Positions 41,357 through 49,667 of a stretch of DNA of 64,000 bases are shown piece after piece (position 1 is the first letter of the stretch; each line of letters opens with the position of its first letter). Under the pieces are notes generated by a model, which ran no database searches, was not told the origin of the DNA, and worked only from the letters and a program-made list of their open reading frames with translations. This DNA is from Flavonifractor porci (GTDB lineage: Bacteria; Bacillota; Clostridia; Oscillospirales; Oscillospiraceae). Where the stretch lies: positions 248,001 to 312,000 of the forward strand of contig NZ_JBBHLB010000004.1 of assembly GCF_037572415.1 (NCBI RefSeq), written 5' to 3'. The translations under genes and the position numbers were made by a program.

Positions 41357-42550
41357 TTATTCGGTGGTGTAGTTGTCGAAGTAGCCCTGGATGTAGACGA
41401 TAGGAGTACCCTTGTCGCCGGAGCCGGAGGTCAGATCGCACAGAGAACCGATCAGATCGGTCAAACGGCGGGGGGTGGTGCCCTGAGCGGCCATCTTGCC
41501 CACCAGAGAGCCATCCTTTTTCTTGATCTCGCCCTTGATGGCCTCCCGCAGCGCCTCGCCGGACAGAGCGGCAAAGTCGTTGTCAGCCAGGTACTTCAGC
41601 TTCAGCTCATTGGGAGTACCCTCCAGACCGGCAGTGTAAGCGGGGGAGACCACCGGGTCGGCCAGCTCCCAGATCTTGCCCACAGGGTCCTTGAAGGCGC
41701 CGTCGCCGTAGACCATAACCTCCACGTGCTTGCCAGTGGCTTTCAGCAGTCGGGCCTGGACTTCCTCAACCAGATCCTGGCAAGGACGGGGGAAGAGCTT
41801 TACCTTGTCCTCGGTGGATTTGTTGGAGCCCAGCAGGCCATACTTCTCGTTGTAACCGCTGCCGTTGACAGGGGCGGTCATGATCTCGTCCAGACAGAAC
41901 ACCTTCTCGCCGCCGGCGGCAACCAGACGGCGCTTGGTACGGGCGCGGGTATGGATGTCGCAGGCCAGCACGTTCTTGGTATAAGGCAGAATGGCCCGGG
42001 GATCGTTGGCGAAGATGACCTCTACCTCGGCGCCGGACTCCCGGATCAGGTTGGAATAATAGTCCACATAGTCCACCCCGGTAAAGGGGTGGGTGGTATA
42101 GCCGAACAGCTCACGGTAGCGCTCCAGAGAGAGCACATCCTTATAGGGATCCACGCCCTTTTCGTCCATCAGATCCTCGTCAATGAGGTGATTGCCCACC
42201 TCATCGGAGGGATAGGACAGCATCAGGACTACCTTCTTGGCACCTTTGGCAATGCCCCGCAGGCAGATGGCAAAACGGTTGCGGCTGAGGATGGGGAAGA
42301 TCACGCCAATGGTCTCTCCGCCCAGCTTGGCCTTTACATCGGCGGCAATATCGTCCACCGAAGCGTAGTTTCCCTGGGCGCGGGCCACAATGGCCTCAGT
42401 CATGGCGACCACGTCGCGGTCGCGTACGGAGAACGCGCCATCGTTGACCGCCTCCAGGACAGACCTGGTGACGATCTCGGCCAGGTCATCTCCGCTGCGG
42501 ATAATGGGGGCGCGGATACCCATGGATACGGTGCCGACCATCCGGCTCAT
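41357..42550 (-). CDS. CofE-like (coenzyme F420-0 gamma-glutamyl ligase family) protein
   Basis: 397 residues. The N-terminal MSRMVGTVSMGIRAPIIRSG and VRDRDVVAMTEAIVARAQG resemble CofE, which adds glutamate to F420-0. Later VYGDGAFKDPVGKIWELADP and NELKLKYLADND belong to the clostridial long form of the family. No other F420 gene is visible and these bacteria are not known to make F420, so a different acid-amino acid ligase reaction is likelier. It is a single gene with its own promoter and terminator. Confidence 0.75.
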   Translation of the reverse strand: MSRMVGTVSMGIRAPIIRSGDDLAEIVTRSVLEAVNDGAFSVRDRDVVAMTEAIVARAQGNYASVDDIAADVKAKLGGETIGVIFPILSRNRFAICLRGIAKGAKKVVLMLSYPSDEVGNHLIDEDLMDEKGVDPYKDVLSLERYRELFGYTTHPFTGVDYVDYYSNLIRESGAEVEVIFANDPRAILPYTKNVLACDIHTRARTKRRLVAAGGEKVFCLDEIMTAPVNGSGYNEKYGLLGSNKSTEDKVKLFPRPCQDLVEEVQARLLKATGKHVEVMVYGDGAFKDPVGKIWELADPVVSPAYTAGLEGTPNELKLKYLADNDFAALSGEALREAIKGEIKKKDGSLVGKMAAQGTTPRRLTDLIGSLCDLTSGSGDKGTPIVYIQGYFDNYTTE

Positions 42551-42604
42551 AGAACAACACTCCTACTATAGTTGGATTCGCTGCGGTATTCCCGTAACGG
42601 TGAA

Positions 42605-42633
42605 ATTATACTATATTTTTTTCTGCTTGTAAA
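42605..42633 (-). promoter_or_regulatory. Sigma-A promoter of the CofE-like gene
   Basis: Minus-strand TTTACA (42633-42628), 17-base spacer, TATAAT (42610-42605). Confidence 0.7.
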
Positions 42634-42657
42634 AGGTTTTTTCTTTGCCCAGAGACT

Positions 42658-43542
42658 TTATTCGACGGATACCCATTGCCGGACCATGTCCAGGAACCGG
42701 GCTGTCAGGGGAGAGAGAAGCTTGCCGCTGCGCACCGCCACGCCGATCTGGCGACTGCGGGGGTGCTCCAGGGGAATGGCGGCAAAGGATCGACCGGAAC
42801 TCTGGAGTACCAGTTCAGGCATGATGCTCACCCCCAGCCCCTGCTCGATCATGGACAGAATTGCAAAATCGTCGTTGACTGTATATTGGAGGTTGGGGTG
42901 GAGTCCCTCCTCCTGAAAAATGTGGTCGATCTCTACGTCGCGTTCCTCATTGATACGGATATAGGGGTCCTGGGTGAAGCGATCCATGGGGTAGCAGGGG
43001 GCGTGGGCCAGCGGGTGGTCGGGGGGGAGCACCGCCAACAGGCGGTCCTGGCGCAGGGCGATGGTATCCAGTCCCTCCCCGGCGGGCAGGCCCAGGAAGC
43101 CGCAGTCCACGGCGCCCTGGCGTACCATGTCCTCGATCTCGGCAAACTCCCAGCTGCTCACCAGTTCAAAGTGAATGCCGGGATAGCGTTGGAGAAACTC
43201 TTTCATGATTGCGGGGAGCCAGTGGATGGATACACTGGTGAAGGTGCCCACTCGCAGGGTACCCCGGGTCAGGCCGTGGAGGTCAGCCACCTGCTCCTCC
43301 AGTTCCTTGTGGGCGGTGCAGACGGAGCGCAGATAGGGGAGGAGGGTTTCACCGGCGGGGCTGAGCCGGACGCCGCCACGGCCCCGGACCAGAAGCTCCA
43401 TGTCCCACTCCTGCTCCAGGGCGGCGATCATCCGGCTGGCTGCCGATTGGGTATACCCCAAGGCCTCCGCTGCCCTGGTGATGCCTCCCACCTCCACAGT
43501 TTTCAACAGGATCTGATACTTGATCAAACTCAAAATAACCAT
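42658..43542 (-). CDS. LysR-family transcription regulator
   Basis: 294 residues. Residues 1-60 form the winged helix with GGITRAAEALGYTQSAASRMIAALE, and residues about 90-290 the periplasmic-binding-like effector domain (TLRVGTFTSVSIHWLP). It is transcribed away from a 47-residue peptide gene; the 112-base gap holds a perfect 15-bp palindrome. LysR proteins usually control the divergent neighbour, so the peptide gene is the first candidate target. The effector is unknown. Confidence 0.92.
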   Translation of the reverse strand: MVILSLIKYQILLKTVEVGGITRAAEALGYTQSAASRMIAALEQEWDMELLVRGRGGVRLSPAGETLLPYLRSVCTAHKELEEQVADLHGLTRGTLRVGTFTSVSIHWLPAIMKEFLQRYPGIHFELVSSWEFAEIEDMVRQGAVDCGFLGLPAGEGLDTIALRQDRLLAVLPPDHPLAHAPCYPMDRFTQDPYIRINEERDVEIDHIFQEEGLHPNLQYTVNDDFAILSMIEQGLGVSIMPELVLQSSGRSFAAIPLEHPRSRQIGVAVRSGKLLSPLTARFLDMVRQWVSVE

Positions 43543-43551
43543 TCCATTTCA

Positions 43552-43566
43552 TCATATATTATATGA
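43552..43566. promoter_or_regulatory. Palindromic operator candidate for the LysR regulator
   Basis: TCATATATTATATGA is a perfect palindrome (one-base centre) in the divergent gap. It lies 12-26 bases before the -35 of the peptide gene and just before the regulator start. Confidence 0.45.
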
Positions 43567-43577
43567 AAAAGATTCGT

Positions 43578-43606
43578 TTGCTTCATAGTAAACTCTATTG
43601 TATACT
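43578..43606 (+). promoter_or_regulatory. Sigma-A promoter of the 47-residue peptide gene
   Basis: TTGCTT (43578-43583), 17-base spacer, TATACT (43601-43606). Confidence 0.6.
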
Positions 43607-43654
43607 ATAGCCAGAAGGAAGGCAAGAGCGTTACAACAGAAAGGAGCGATTTCC

Positions 43655-43798
43655 ATGAAGAAGAACAACATGATGGTAATGGATCGGAAAAACAACGGCT
43701 ACGAGCTGATGGGAAAGGGTATGTCGGTAGACGTCATGCGCGCCTATTGGAAGGGAAGCCCCTGGAAAGCGTTCCAGAGCTGCATCCGTGGTGTATGA
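43655..43798 (+). CDS. Small basic peptide gene, 47 residues, function unknown
   Basis: Complete small gene: promoter at 43578, GAAAGGAG ribosome site, ATG 43655 and a strong terminator at 43835. The peptide is rich in Lys, Asn and Met at the start (MKKNNMMVMDRKNNGYE), then MGKGMSVDVMRAYW and a C-terminal part with two Trp, one Cys and Arg (SPWKAFQSCIRGV). There is no clear signal peptide or membrane helix. It is divergent from a LysR gene, a layout typical of a regulated target. I do not recognise the family; a regulatory or signalling peptide is one guess. Confidence 0.55.
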   Translation: MKKNNMMVMDRKNNGYELMGKGMSVDVMRAYWKGSPWKAFQSCIRGV

Positions 43799-43834
43799 TT
43801 TGAGTTCTGCTTCGGTTGGGGAGAACCGATAGAA

Positions 43835-43870
43835 GCCCGGGGGGGCTGCCGTTGGGCAGCCCCCCCGGGC
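43835..43870 (+). terminator. Terminator after the small peptide gene
   Basis: Perfect 16-bp stem (43835-43850 with 43855-43870), loop GTTG, then GGCTTTTATT; seven consecutive G-C pairs make it unusually stable. Confidence 0.75.
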
Positions 43871-43878
43871 GGCTTTTA

Positions 43879-45096
43879 TTATGTTGTGAGTGATTGGGAC
43901 AAACCTTCCGTGTGAAGGAATGGGTAGGTTACGCTGCCGATGGTGATGGATTCCACCTGACTCAGATCAAAAGCCTGGGCAGGGGTGAAGCGGAAGACGT
44001 GGATGCCGTCCCTACTGGATCCGGGGTAGGGGCTCTTGCCAGGCCCCCAGGTTCCGGCATAGGGGTTGGGGATTTGAGCAATCAGTTCCGAGGTGCCGTC
44101 CCGGTAGTTCAGCCGGGCGTCTGCCAAGGCTTCCTCTACGCTGACCCACCAGCTGCCGCTGTATGTGTCTCTGACCAGATAACCCTCCAACTGCGGGGGC
44201 AGCGGTATGTCGGAACGCTGCTCCAGTTCCAGCAGAATCTCAGCGCCGGAGGCGGCCGTCCACTCCTCCAGAGTGGGGGTGCGCATCTCCAGTTCGATAT
44301 AGCCCGCGCAGATGGAGATCTGATAGATGGTGCCCTCCTGGATATATTCGGAGAATTCCGGCTGGTCGGGCCGCAGCCCCCAGGCTTCCTTCATCTGCCG
44401 GGTGGTATTGACTACTGTAATGTCTGCCGGGCAGGTGAGGGTCTGGCTCTCAGTCACCGGTACCGTCACCGGGCCGTAAGCAGCGATGGGCTTGAAGTTA
44501 TGGTTGAGGTTCATGCTCACCTCTACCTGCTCCAGTTCAGGGTCCTCCAAAGTCATGGATACCTTGACCAGAGAGGTTTGCGTATCGGGGTCGTAGCTGG
44601 CTTGCTCCAGATTGAGGGCGCTGCATCCCTCGAATCCGCCCCGGGGACCCCATTCATATTCCGGCGAGTTGTCCGCAAGAACCACACCCGCCTCCTGGGA
44701 TACCGGAGAAGCCGCAATATAGGCATACAGTTGATTTCCGCTGCACATGGTTGCGACCAGGGTGGCCTGGGGCGCCGACTGGGTGCCGGTTTGGGGGGGA
44801 GTAGCATATTCAGTCCACTCTTCGATGGGGGCCTCTTTGGATATGCCCATATCTGCCCGAGCCGCGTCCCGCAGCGTCAGAACCACCGCAAAGGCAGTGA
44901 GGCAGCAAAGGGACGCGATGATTGCTGCTACCAGAAGTCCCCGGGTCAGATGGCGGGTTCTCCTGGTTCTATAGTTCTGTTTGAATCGTTTCATCGTCAA
45001 CTCCTCAATCCTGGTGGGGGAGAGGGGTGTGGTATCTGTTAAGAGGATGCTGTCCTCCTGATAGTGATCCAGCAAATCAAAGATCTCACGTTTCAA
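43879..45096 (-). CDS. DUF4179-like membrane protein, probable anti-sigma factor
   Basis: 405 residues. A cytoplasmic N-terminus (about 1-52) ends in basic residues (RTRRTRHLTRG), followed by one helix (LLVAAIIASLCCLTAFAVV) and a long outer domain rich in Thr and Glu. It starts at a TTG that overlaps the sigma stop as TTGA, so it is made with the sigma factor. Layout and order match the pair at 11862-13515. Anti-sigma function is inferred from context. Confidence 0.7.
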   Translation of the reverse strand: MKREIFDLLDHYQEDSILLTDTTPLSPTRIEELTMKRFKQNYRTRRTRHLTRGLLVAAIIASLCCLTAFAVVLTLRDAARADMGISKEAPIEEWTEYATPPQTGTQSAPQATLVATMCSGNQLYAYIAASPVSQEAGVVLADNSPEYEWGPRGGFEGCSALNLEQASYDPDTQTSLVKVSMTLEDPELEQVEVSMNLNHNFKPIAAYGPVTVPVTESQTLTCPADITVVNTTRQMKEAWGLRPDQPEFSEYIQEGTIYQISICAGYIELEMRTPTLEEWTAASGAEILLELEQRSDIPLPPQLEGYLVRDTYSGSWWVSVEEALADARLNYRDGTSELIAQIPNPYAGTWGPGKSPYPGSSRDGIHVFRFTPAQAFDLSQVESITIGSVTYPFLHTEGLSQSLTT

Positions 45097-45638
45097 CAGC
45101 CTGCTCCCCCTTTCGTCAACGCTTCTTTGAGTTTTATGCGACCGCGCCTCAGCTTGGTTTTTATGGTGGATTCGTTCAGGGCCATATGAGCTGAGATCTC
45201 TTTGATTGATTGGGCGTAATAGTAATGCCGGAGAAAGATTTCCTTGTCCTCTGGGGGCAGTGCGTCCACCGCTTGGCGGACCAGGCGCCGCTCTTCGTCC
45301 TGTTCCATGGCCTCTGACAGGTCGTTTGAGGTTGGAATATCCATACTGTTTTCTTCCAGAGAAACAGTGCGGCCCATTTGACGGAGTTTATTTTTTGCCT
45401 TGTTTCTGGCGACGGTGCCCAACCAACCTTTGACATGACCAGCCCTCAAATCGGCAGACTGTTCCCATGCGGCAAGAAACACGTCGGAGACCACTTCCTC
45501 TGCGTCCTGCGGCGACATGGCATCCTGGAGGATGTTCCATACGATGACGGAAATATACGGCACATAAAGCTCCATCAGTGCTTTGAGGCCCGATGGGTCG
45601 CCGGTTTTTATTTTCTGCAAGATCATTGATTCTCTCAT
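45093..45638 (-). CDS. ECF-type sigma factor
   Basis: 181 residues. Region 2 is SPQDAEEVVSDVFLAAWEQS and GHVKGWLGTVARNKAKNKLR; region 4 is QSIKEISAHMALNESTIKTKLRRGRIKLKEAL. These are ECF hallmarks. The first ATG is used; a second at 45626 is possible because the ribosome site is weak. It is translationally coupled to the DUF4179-like gene. A hairpin chain lies upstream, between it and the tRNA-Gly gene. Confidence 0.9.
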   Translation of the reverse strand: MRESMILQKIKTGDPSGLKALMELYVPYISVIVWNILQDAMSPQDAEEVVSDVFLAAWEQSADLRAGHVKGWLGTVARNKAKNKLRQMGRTVSLEENSMDIPTSNDLSEAMEQDEERRLVRQAVDALPPEDKEIFLRHYYYAQSIKEISAHMALNESTIKTKLRRGRIKLKEALTKGGAGC

Positions 45639-45735
45639 ATATGGCCCCCAACTTGTGCGAAAGCAGCTTTCACTTATAATATCACATGGGTACTGCTTCT
45701 GGTTTCATCTGTGGGCCCCAGGGGCGTAAAAATAA

Positions 45736-46095
45736 AAAGAGATACGACATATATCGTATCTTTTTCAGAAAGCGGCGCTTATGCGCCGTACAAGTGTTTT
45801 GCGGATACAAAACCTAGGCGGAGGGGCAATTTACTTGCCCCGAGCATTTCGATATGAAAGGCTTCTGGCCACCATCGGGCGGCCAGAACAAAAAAGAAAG
45901 ACATCTGCATGAAGCGGATGTCTTTCTTTTTTGGAACATCGAAACAGTATAGATGCCGCAGCTTCCAGGTTTGCACCCAAAACCAAATTACAACCCAGCG
46001 TTAGCGGTTGTAATTTGGAAAGGAGGAGCAGCGGCGTGAGCGCGCTCTGACTTATAAAATAAGTCGGAGCAAGCGATACAAAGCTTGCTCCGACG
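45736..46095. repeat. Hairpin-chain element 4 (between ECF sigma gene and tRNA-Gly)
   Basis: About 360 bases with GATACGA/TCGTATC (45741-45760), GTTTTG/CAAAAC (45796-45813), GGGGCAA/TTGCCCC (45823-45841), TTCTGGCC/GGCCAGAA (45863-45888), a 16-bp A/T-tailed stem (45890-45905 with 45917-45932), a 13-bp stem (45983-45995 with 46006-46018), GACTTAT/ATAAGTC (46049-46065) and GTCGGAGCAAGC/GCTTGCTCCGAC (46063-46094). All are perfect and all differ. The 16-bp stem can act as a terminator in either direction. No gene seen. Confidence 0.75.
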
Positions 46096-46169
46096 TGGAG
46101 CAGGTAAAGGGAATCGAACCCTCATATTCAGCTTGGGAAGCTGACGTTCTGCCACTGAACTATACCTGC
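46096..46169 (-). tRNA. tRNA-Gly (anticodon CCC)
   Basis: Acceptor stem GCAGGTA with TACCTGC, T discriminator and encoded CCA (46098-46096). The anticodon loop is TTCCCAA, giving CCC for codon GGG. The T arm contains GGTTCGATTCC. Confidence 0.95.
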
Positions 46170-46189
46170 AACGATTTGTTGACTTGAGC

Positions 46190-46218
46190 ATTATAGCATA
46201 CTGCCTGGTATTTGGCAA
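46190..46218 (-). promoter_or_regulatory. Sigma-A promoter of tRNA-Gly
   Basis: Minus-strand TTGCCA (46218-46213), 17-base spacer, TATAAT (46195-46190). Confidence 0.8.
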
Positions 46219-46280
46219 GGAAATTTTTGCGACGCCTTTCGCGGTGCGTCTCTGTGTAGTCTGAAAAAACACAAAAAACC

Positions 46281-46309
46281 TTGCAATCCTTTCCAATCCA
46301 TGATATCAT
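46281..46309 (+). promoter_or_regulatory. Promoter candidate for the TetR gene
   Basis: TTGCAA (46281-46286), 17-base spacer, TATCAT (46304-46309). A lone TATAAT at 46325-46330 has no matching -35. Confidence 0.5.
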
Positions 46310-46362
46310 TTCTTAAACCAAAGGTATAATAACTGAAAGGGTATGGAAAGGTTGGAAGTACG

Positions 46363-46998
46363 ATGAGTAAAAAACAGGCGCTGACTGAATTCCATCGGGG
46401 CTCCATCCTGGCTGCTGCCGAGCGGCTGTTTGCGGAAAAGGGCACCGAAAAGACCACCATGGATGACATTGCCCGGGAGGCTGAGTACAGCAAGGCGACT
46501 CTGTATGTCTATTTTCAGAGCAAGGAGGAGATCATCAACGCGATCCTCCTCAGTGGGATGGTGCTGTTGAAGAAAAAACTCCATGAGGCTATTGAGAGTC
46601 ACAGCGATTGGTTCCAGGCCTATGATGCGGTATGCCAGGCGATCGTGCGTTTCTATGACGAAAACCCCACCGCATATGATGCCGCCACTGGAGCCATTCC
46701 TCTATCTCAGGATGGGGATACACTTCAGAAGGGAATGTCGGACATCCTGCGTGTCAGTGATGAGATTGAGCAGGAGTTGGCTGATTTTCTGGTGCGGGGT
46801 GCAGCGGACGGTGCCGTCCGTTCTCAGCTGCCTCCTGTAGAGACCGTGCTTCTCTTCTGGTCTGCGCTGTCTGGTATGGTTCATACTGCTGAACAGCGGG
46901 AGAATTACATCCAGAATACCTTGGGCCTGACTCGGGAGGAGTACCTTCAGCACGGCGCCCGGCTGCTGCTGGCCTCTCTGACCAAAGCGAATATGTAA
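46363..46998 (+). CDS. TetR-family transcription regulator
   Basis: 211 residues. The N-terminal helix-turn-helix is RLFAEKGTEKTTMDDIAREAEYSKATLYVYFQSKEE, very close to the TetR consensus. The rest is an all-helical ligand domain. Nothing adjacent is an efflux pump or an obvious target, so the controlled genes are unknown. It is a single-gene unit ending in a shared terminator with purA. Confidence 0.93.
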   Translation: MSKKQALTEFHRGSILAAAERLFAEKGTEKTTMDDIAREAEYSKATLYVYFQSKEEIINAILLSGMVLLKKKLHEAIESHSDWFQAYDAVCQAIVRFYDENPTAYDAATGAIPLSQDGDTLQKGMSDILRVSDEIEQELADFLVRGAADGAVRSQLPPVETVLLFWSALSGMVHTAEQRENYIQNTLGLTREEYLQHGARLLLASLTKANM

Positions 46999-47014
46999 GT
47001 ACTGTATACAAATT

Positions 47015-47044
47015 GAACCCGGTCCGGATTTCCGGACCGGGTTC
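47015..47044. terminator. Bidirectional terminator, TetR gene / purA
   Basis: Perfect 14-bp stem (47015-47028 with 47031-47044), two-base loop; between convergent genes. Confidence 0.8.
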
Positions 47045-47050
47045 TCTGTT

Positions 47051-48325
47051 TTAACGATAGCAGATCTCGTGGCGCTTGGGGCCGGTGGAGACAATGGTGA
47101 TGGGATACTCGATCTCCTGTTCCAGGAAGGTCACATAGTCCTTGGCCTGCTGAGGCAGGGCATCAAAGTCGGTAACGCCCCGGATATCGCACTTCCAGCC
47201 GGGCAGAGTGGTGTAGATTGGCTTGGCCTGATCCAGCAGGGCGGGTACCGGGAAGTCCCGGGTCACTTTACCGTTGATCTCGTAGCCGGTACATACCTTG
47301 ATCTCATCCAGATAGCCCAGACAGTCAATGGCAGTGAGAGCTACCTGAGTGGTGCCCTGTACCATACAACCGTACCGGGTAGCCACGGTGTCAAACCAGC
47401 CCACCCGACGGGGACGGCCGGTGGTGGCGCCGTACTCGCCGGCGTCGCCGCCCCGGCGGCGCAGTTCCTCCGCCTCATCGCCGAAGAGCTCGCTGACAAA
47501 GGCACCGGCGCCCACGGCGGAAGAATAGGCCTTGGTTACAGTCACGATGTCGGAGAATGCCGTGGGAGGCACTCCGCCACCCACAGTACCGAAGCCGGCC
47601 AGCGTGTGGGAGGAAGTGGTCATGGGGCAGATGCCCAGGTTGGGGTCCTTCATGGAACCCAGCTGACCCTCCAGCAGCACCTGCTTGCCTTCCTTCAGGG
47701 CCTGGTGAACAAAGCTAACTGCATCACCCACGTAGGGCTCCAGAATCTTCTTATAGCCCATCAGTTCCTCAAACAGAGCCTTGGGTTCCAGAAGAGGCTT
47801 ATGGTACAGGTGCTCCAGAAGAACGTTTTTCAGGGCGCAGATATGTTCCAGCTGAGCCTTGAGCCGATCCTCGTGCCACAGATCGGCCACCTGAATACCA
47901 ATCTTGGCATATTTGTCGGAATAGAAGGGAGCGATGCCGGACTTGGTGGAGCCAAAGGCGGCGCCGGCCAGACGCTCCTCCTCGCAGCTATCCAGCAGCA
48001 CATGGTAACTCATCAGAAGCTGAGCCCGCTGATCCACGATGATGTGGGGAGCGGGTACGCCGCCGTCCTCCAGATGCTTGAGTTCGGCGGCAAATTTCGT
48101 CACATCCAGGGCAACGCCATTGCCGATGATGTTGGTGGTGTGGGAATAGAACACACCGGAAGGCAGCTGATGCAGGGCAAATTTACCATAATCGCAGATG
48201 ATGGTATGGCCCGCATTGGCACCGCCCTGAAAACGGATGACCACATCGGACTTTTCCGCCAGCAGATCGGTGATCTTGCCCTTGCCTTCGTCGCCCCAGT
48301 TGGCGCCTACGATTGCTTTCACCAT
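47051..48325 (-). CDS. purA: Adenylosuccinate synthetase
   Basis: Joins IMP and aspartate with GTP to give adenylosuccinate, the first step from IMP to AMP; 424 residues. GANWGDEGKGKITDLL is the GTP loop (the usual QWGDEGKGK has Asn for Gln here) and GGANAGHTI the IMP site. TGRPRRVGWFDTVATRYG is the C-terminal signature. The start at 48325 follows AGGAGG. It stands alone, away from the purE operon, with its own promoter. Confidence 0.98.
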   Translation of the reverse strand: MVKAIVGANWGDEGKGKITDLLAEKSDVVIRFQGGANAGHTIICDYGKFALHQLPSGVFYSHTTNIIGNGVALDVTKFAAELKHLEDGGVPAPHIIVDQRAQLLMSYHVLLDSCEEERLAGAAFGSTKSGIAPFYSDKYAKIGIQVADLWHEDRLKAQLEHICALKNVLLEHLYHKPLLEPKALFEELMGYKKILEPYVGDAVSFVHQALKEGKQVLLEGQLGSMKDPNLGICPMTTSSHTLAGFGTVGGGVPPTAFSDIVTVTKAYSSAVGAGAFVSELFGDEAEELRRRGGDAGEYGATTGRPRRVGWFDTVATRYGCMVQGTTQVALTAIDCLGYLDEIKVCTGYEINGKVTRDFPVPALLDQAKPIYTTLPGWKCDIRGVTDFDALPQQAKDYVTFLEQEIEYPITIVSTGPKRHEICYR

Positions 48326-48406
48326 GTCGGATTCCTCCTGCCGCGGGGATTCGCGCATTGGCCTTTTCCCGTCGGCAATCCATGGGGATATCATTCCCCT
48401 AATGGT

Positions 48407-48435
48407 ATTATATTACGCTTTTACCTCTGAATCAA
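48407..48435 (-). promoter_or_regulatory. Sigma-A promoter of purA
   Basis: Minus-strand TTGATT (48435-48430), 17-base spacer, TATAAT (48412-48407). The leader of about 75 bases shows no riboswitch I recognise. Confidence 0.7.
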
Positions 48436-48519
48436 GGTAGAAAAAGAGAAAAAATGTCATAAAAGCATTGCCATCACCTTCCAAAATGCCGGGCTTTGTT
48501 GGAAAAGTAAAAAAAGAGG

Positions 48520-48548
48520 TTTACTTCCACACTTCACTTTGATAAAAT
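48520..48548 (+). promoter_or_regulatory. Sigma-A promoter of the yerC-hslO operon
   Basis: TTTACT (48520-48525), 17-base spacer, TAAAAT (48543-48548). Confidence 0.6.
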
Positions 48549-48618
48549 AAGAAAAACGGGCGGCTTGGAAGCTGCCCTTCGGTTTCTGAAAGAGAATCAT
48601 CAGGAGGTCAACTACTCT

Positions 48619-48927
48619 ATGACGAAAAACGAAAAGCGGGAACACAGTGATCTGCTGTATGAAGCGATCCTCACCCTGAAGGACCTGGACGAGTGCCGGA
48701 AGTTCTTTTCCGACCTCTGTACGGTGGCGGAACTGCGGGCCATGGAACAGCGCTTTGAAGTGGCCATGCTGCTGTCCGAGGGCATGATCTACAATGACAT
48801 TCTGGAGCGCACCGGCGCCTCCAGCGCCACTATCAGCCGGGTGAACCGGTCTTTGCAGTACGGTGCTGACGGATATCAGGCTGTGCTGCCCCGGATCAAG
48901 GAGAAGCAGAGCGGCAATGGCGTATGA
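48619..48927 (+). CDS. YerC/YecD-family TrpR-like protein
   Basis: 102 residues. DLCTVAELRAMEQRFEVAMLL and the helix-turn-helix YNDILERTGASSATISRVNRSLQYG are the YerC/YecD signature, a TrpR-related DNA-binding family of Firmicutes. ATG 48619 has AGGAGG 11 bases upstream. It overlaps the methyltransferase start by 11 bases and begins an operon with that gene and hslO. The ligand and targets are not known. Confidence 0.9.
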   Translation: MTKNEKREHSDLLYEAILTLKDLDECRKFFSDLCTVAELRAMEQRFEVAMLLSEGMIYNDILERTGASSATISRVNRSLQYGADGYQAVLPRIKEKQSGNGV

Positions 48928-49663
48928 ATATCTGGCCGGCTGTTATGACCGTTTTACAGCCGACGTTCCCTACGCTGCCTGGGCCGACTATCTGGAGAAA
49001 CACTTTGCCCGCAATAAGCTGCCCATCCATACCGTGCTGGACCTGGCCTGTGGTACTGGTACCCTGACCTGTGAACTGGCCCAGCGGGGCTACGAGATGA
49101 TCGGTGCCGATCTGTCGGAGGAGATGCTGGCCCAGGCGGCCGAGAAGGCCCGGGACGTAGAGGGGATTCCTCCTATCTTTCTGCACCAGGCCATGGAGAA
49201 GCTGGACCTGTATGGTACCATCGATGCCTGTGTTTGCTGCCTGGACAGTGTAAACTATGTTACCCAGCCCAAAAAACTGGCGCGGGCCTTTCAGCGGGTC
49301 CATACCTTTTTGATGCCGGGAGGACTGTTCCTCTTTGATATCAATACCCCGGACAAGCTGAAAGGGCTGGACGGTCAGCTTTTTATGGATGAGGACGAGG
49401 ATGCCTGCTGTATCTGGCGGGCGGAGTATTCTCCACGCCGGCGCATCTGTACCTACGGCTTCGATATCTTCTGTCAGGAGGAAAACGGGCTGTGGAGCCG
49501 GATGGAGGAGGTCCATGAGGAATACGCCTATGAGCCGGAGGAGTTGGAGCAGATGCTGCACCAGGCTGGTTTCCGGCAGATCAAGCAATATGGCGAACTG
49601 AAGATGCGCCGCCCCGGACCGGGGGAACAGCGCATCTTTTTCGCCGCACGAAAGGAATTTTAA
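48917..49663 (+). CDS. Class I SAM-dependent methyltransferase
   Basis: 248 residues. Motif I is VLDLACGTGTLTCELA (about 40-55), followed by GADLSEEMLAQA and DACVCCLDSVNYV. Similar proteins act on small molecules or tRNA, and the YxxxAxxYDxF start (YEYLAGCYDRF) is common to the group often found beside YerC and HslO in clostridia. The start overlaps the previous gene; hslO follows after four bases. Substrate unknown. Confidence 0.87.
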   Translation: MAYEYLAGCYDRFTADVPYAAWADYLEKHFARNKLPIHTVLDLACGTGTLTCELAQRGYEMIGADLSEEMLAQAAEKARDVEGIPPIFLHQAMEKLDLYGTIDACVCCLDSVNYVTQPKKLARAFQRVHTFLMPGGLFLFDINTPDKLKGLDGQLFMDEDEDACCIWRAEYSPRRRICTYGFDIFCQEENGLWSRMEEVHEEYAYEPEELEQMLHQAGFRQIKQYGELKMRRPGPGEQRIFFAARKEF

Positions 49664-49667
49664 ACGT

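Noticed and set aside
41357..42550. True F420 biosynthesis gene
   Set aside because: No other F420 gene is visible and the host type is not known to make F420; only a family-level name is given.
45736..46095. CRISPR array or tandem-repeat locus in the hairpin chains
   Set aside because: The stems all differ, spacing is irregular, there is no repeated unit with unique spacers and no cas gene in the window.
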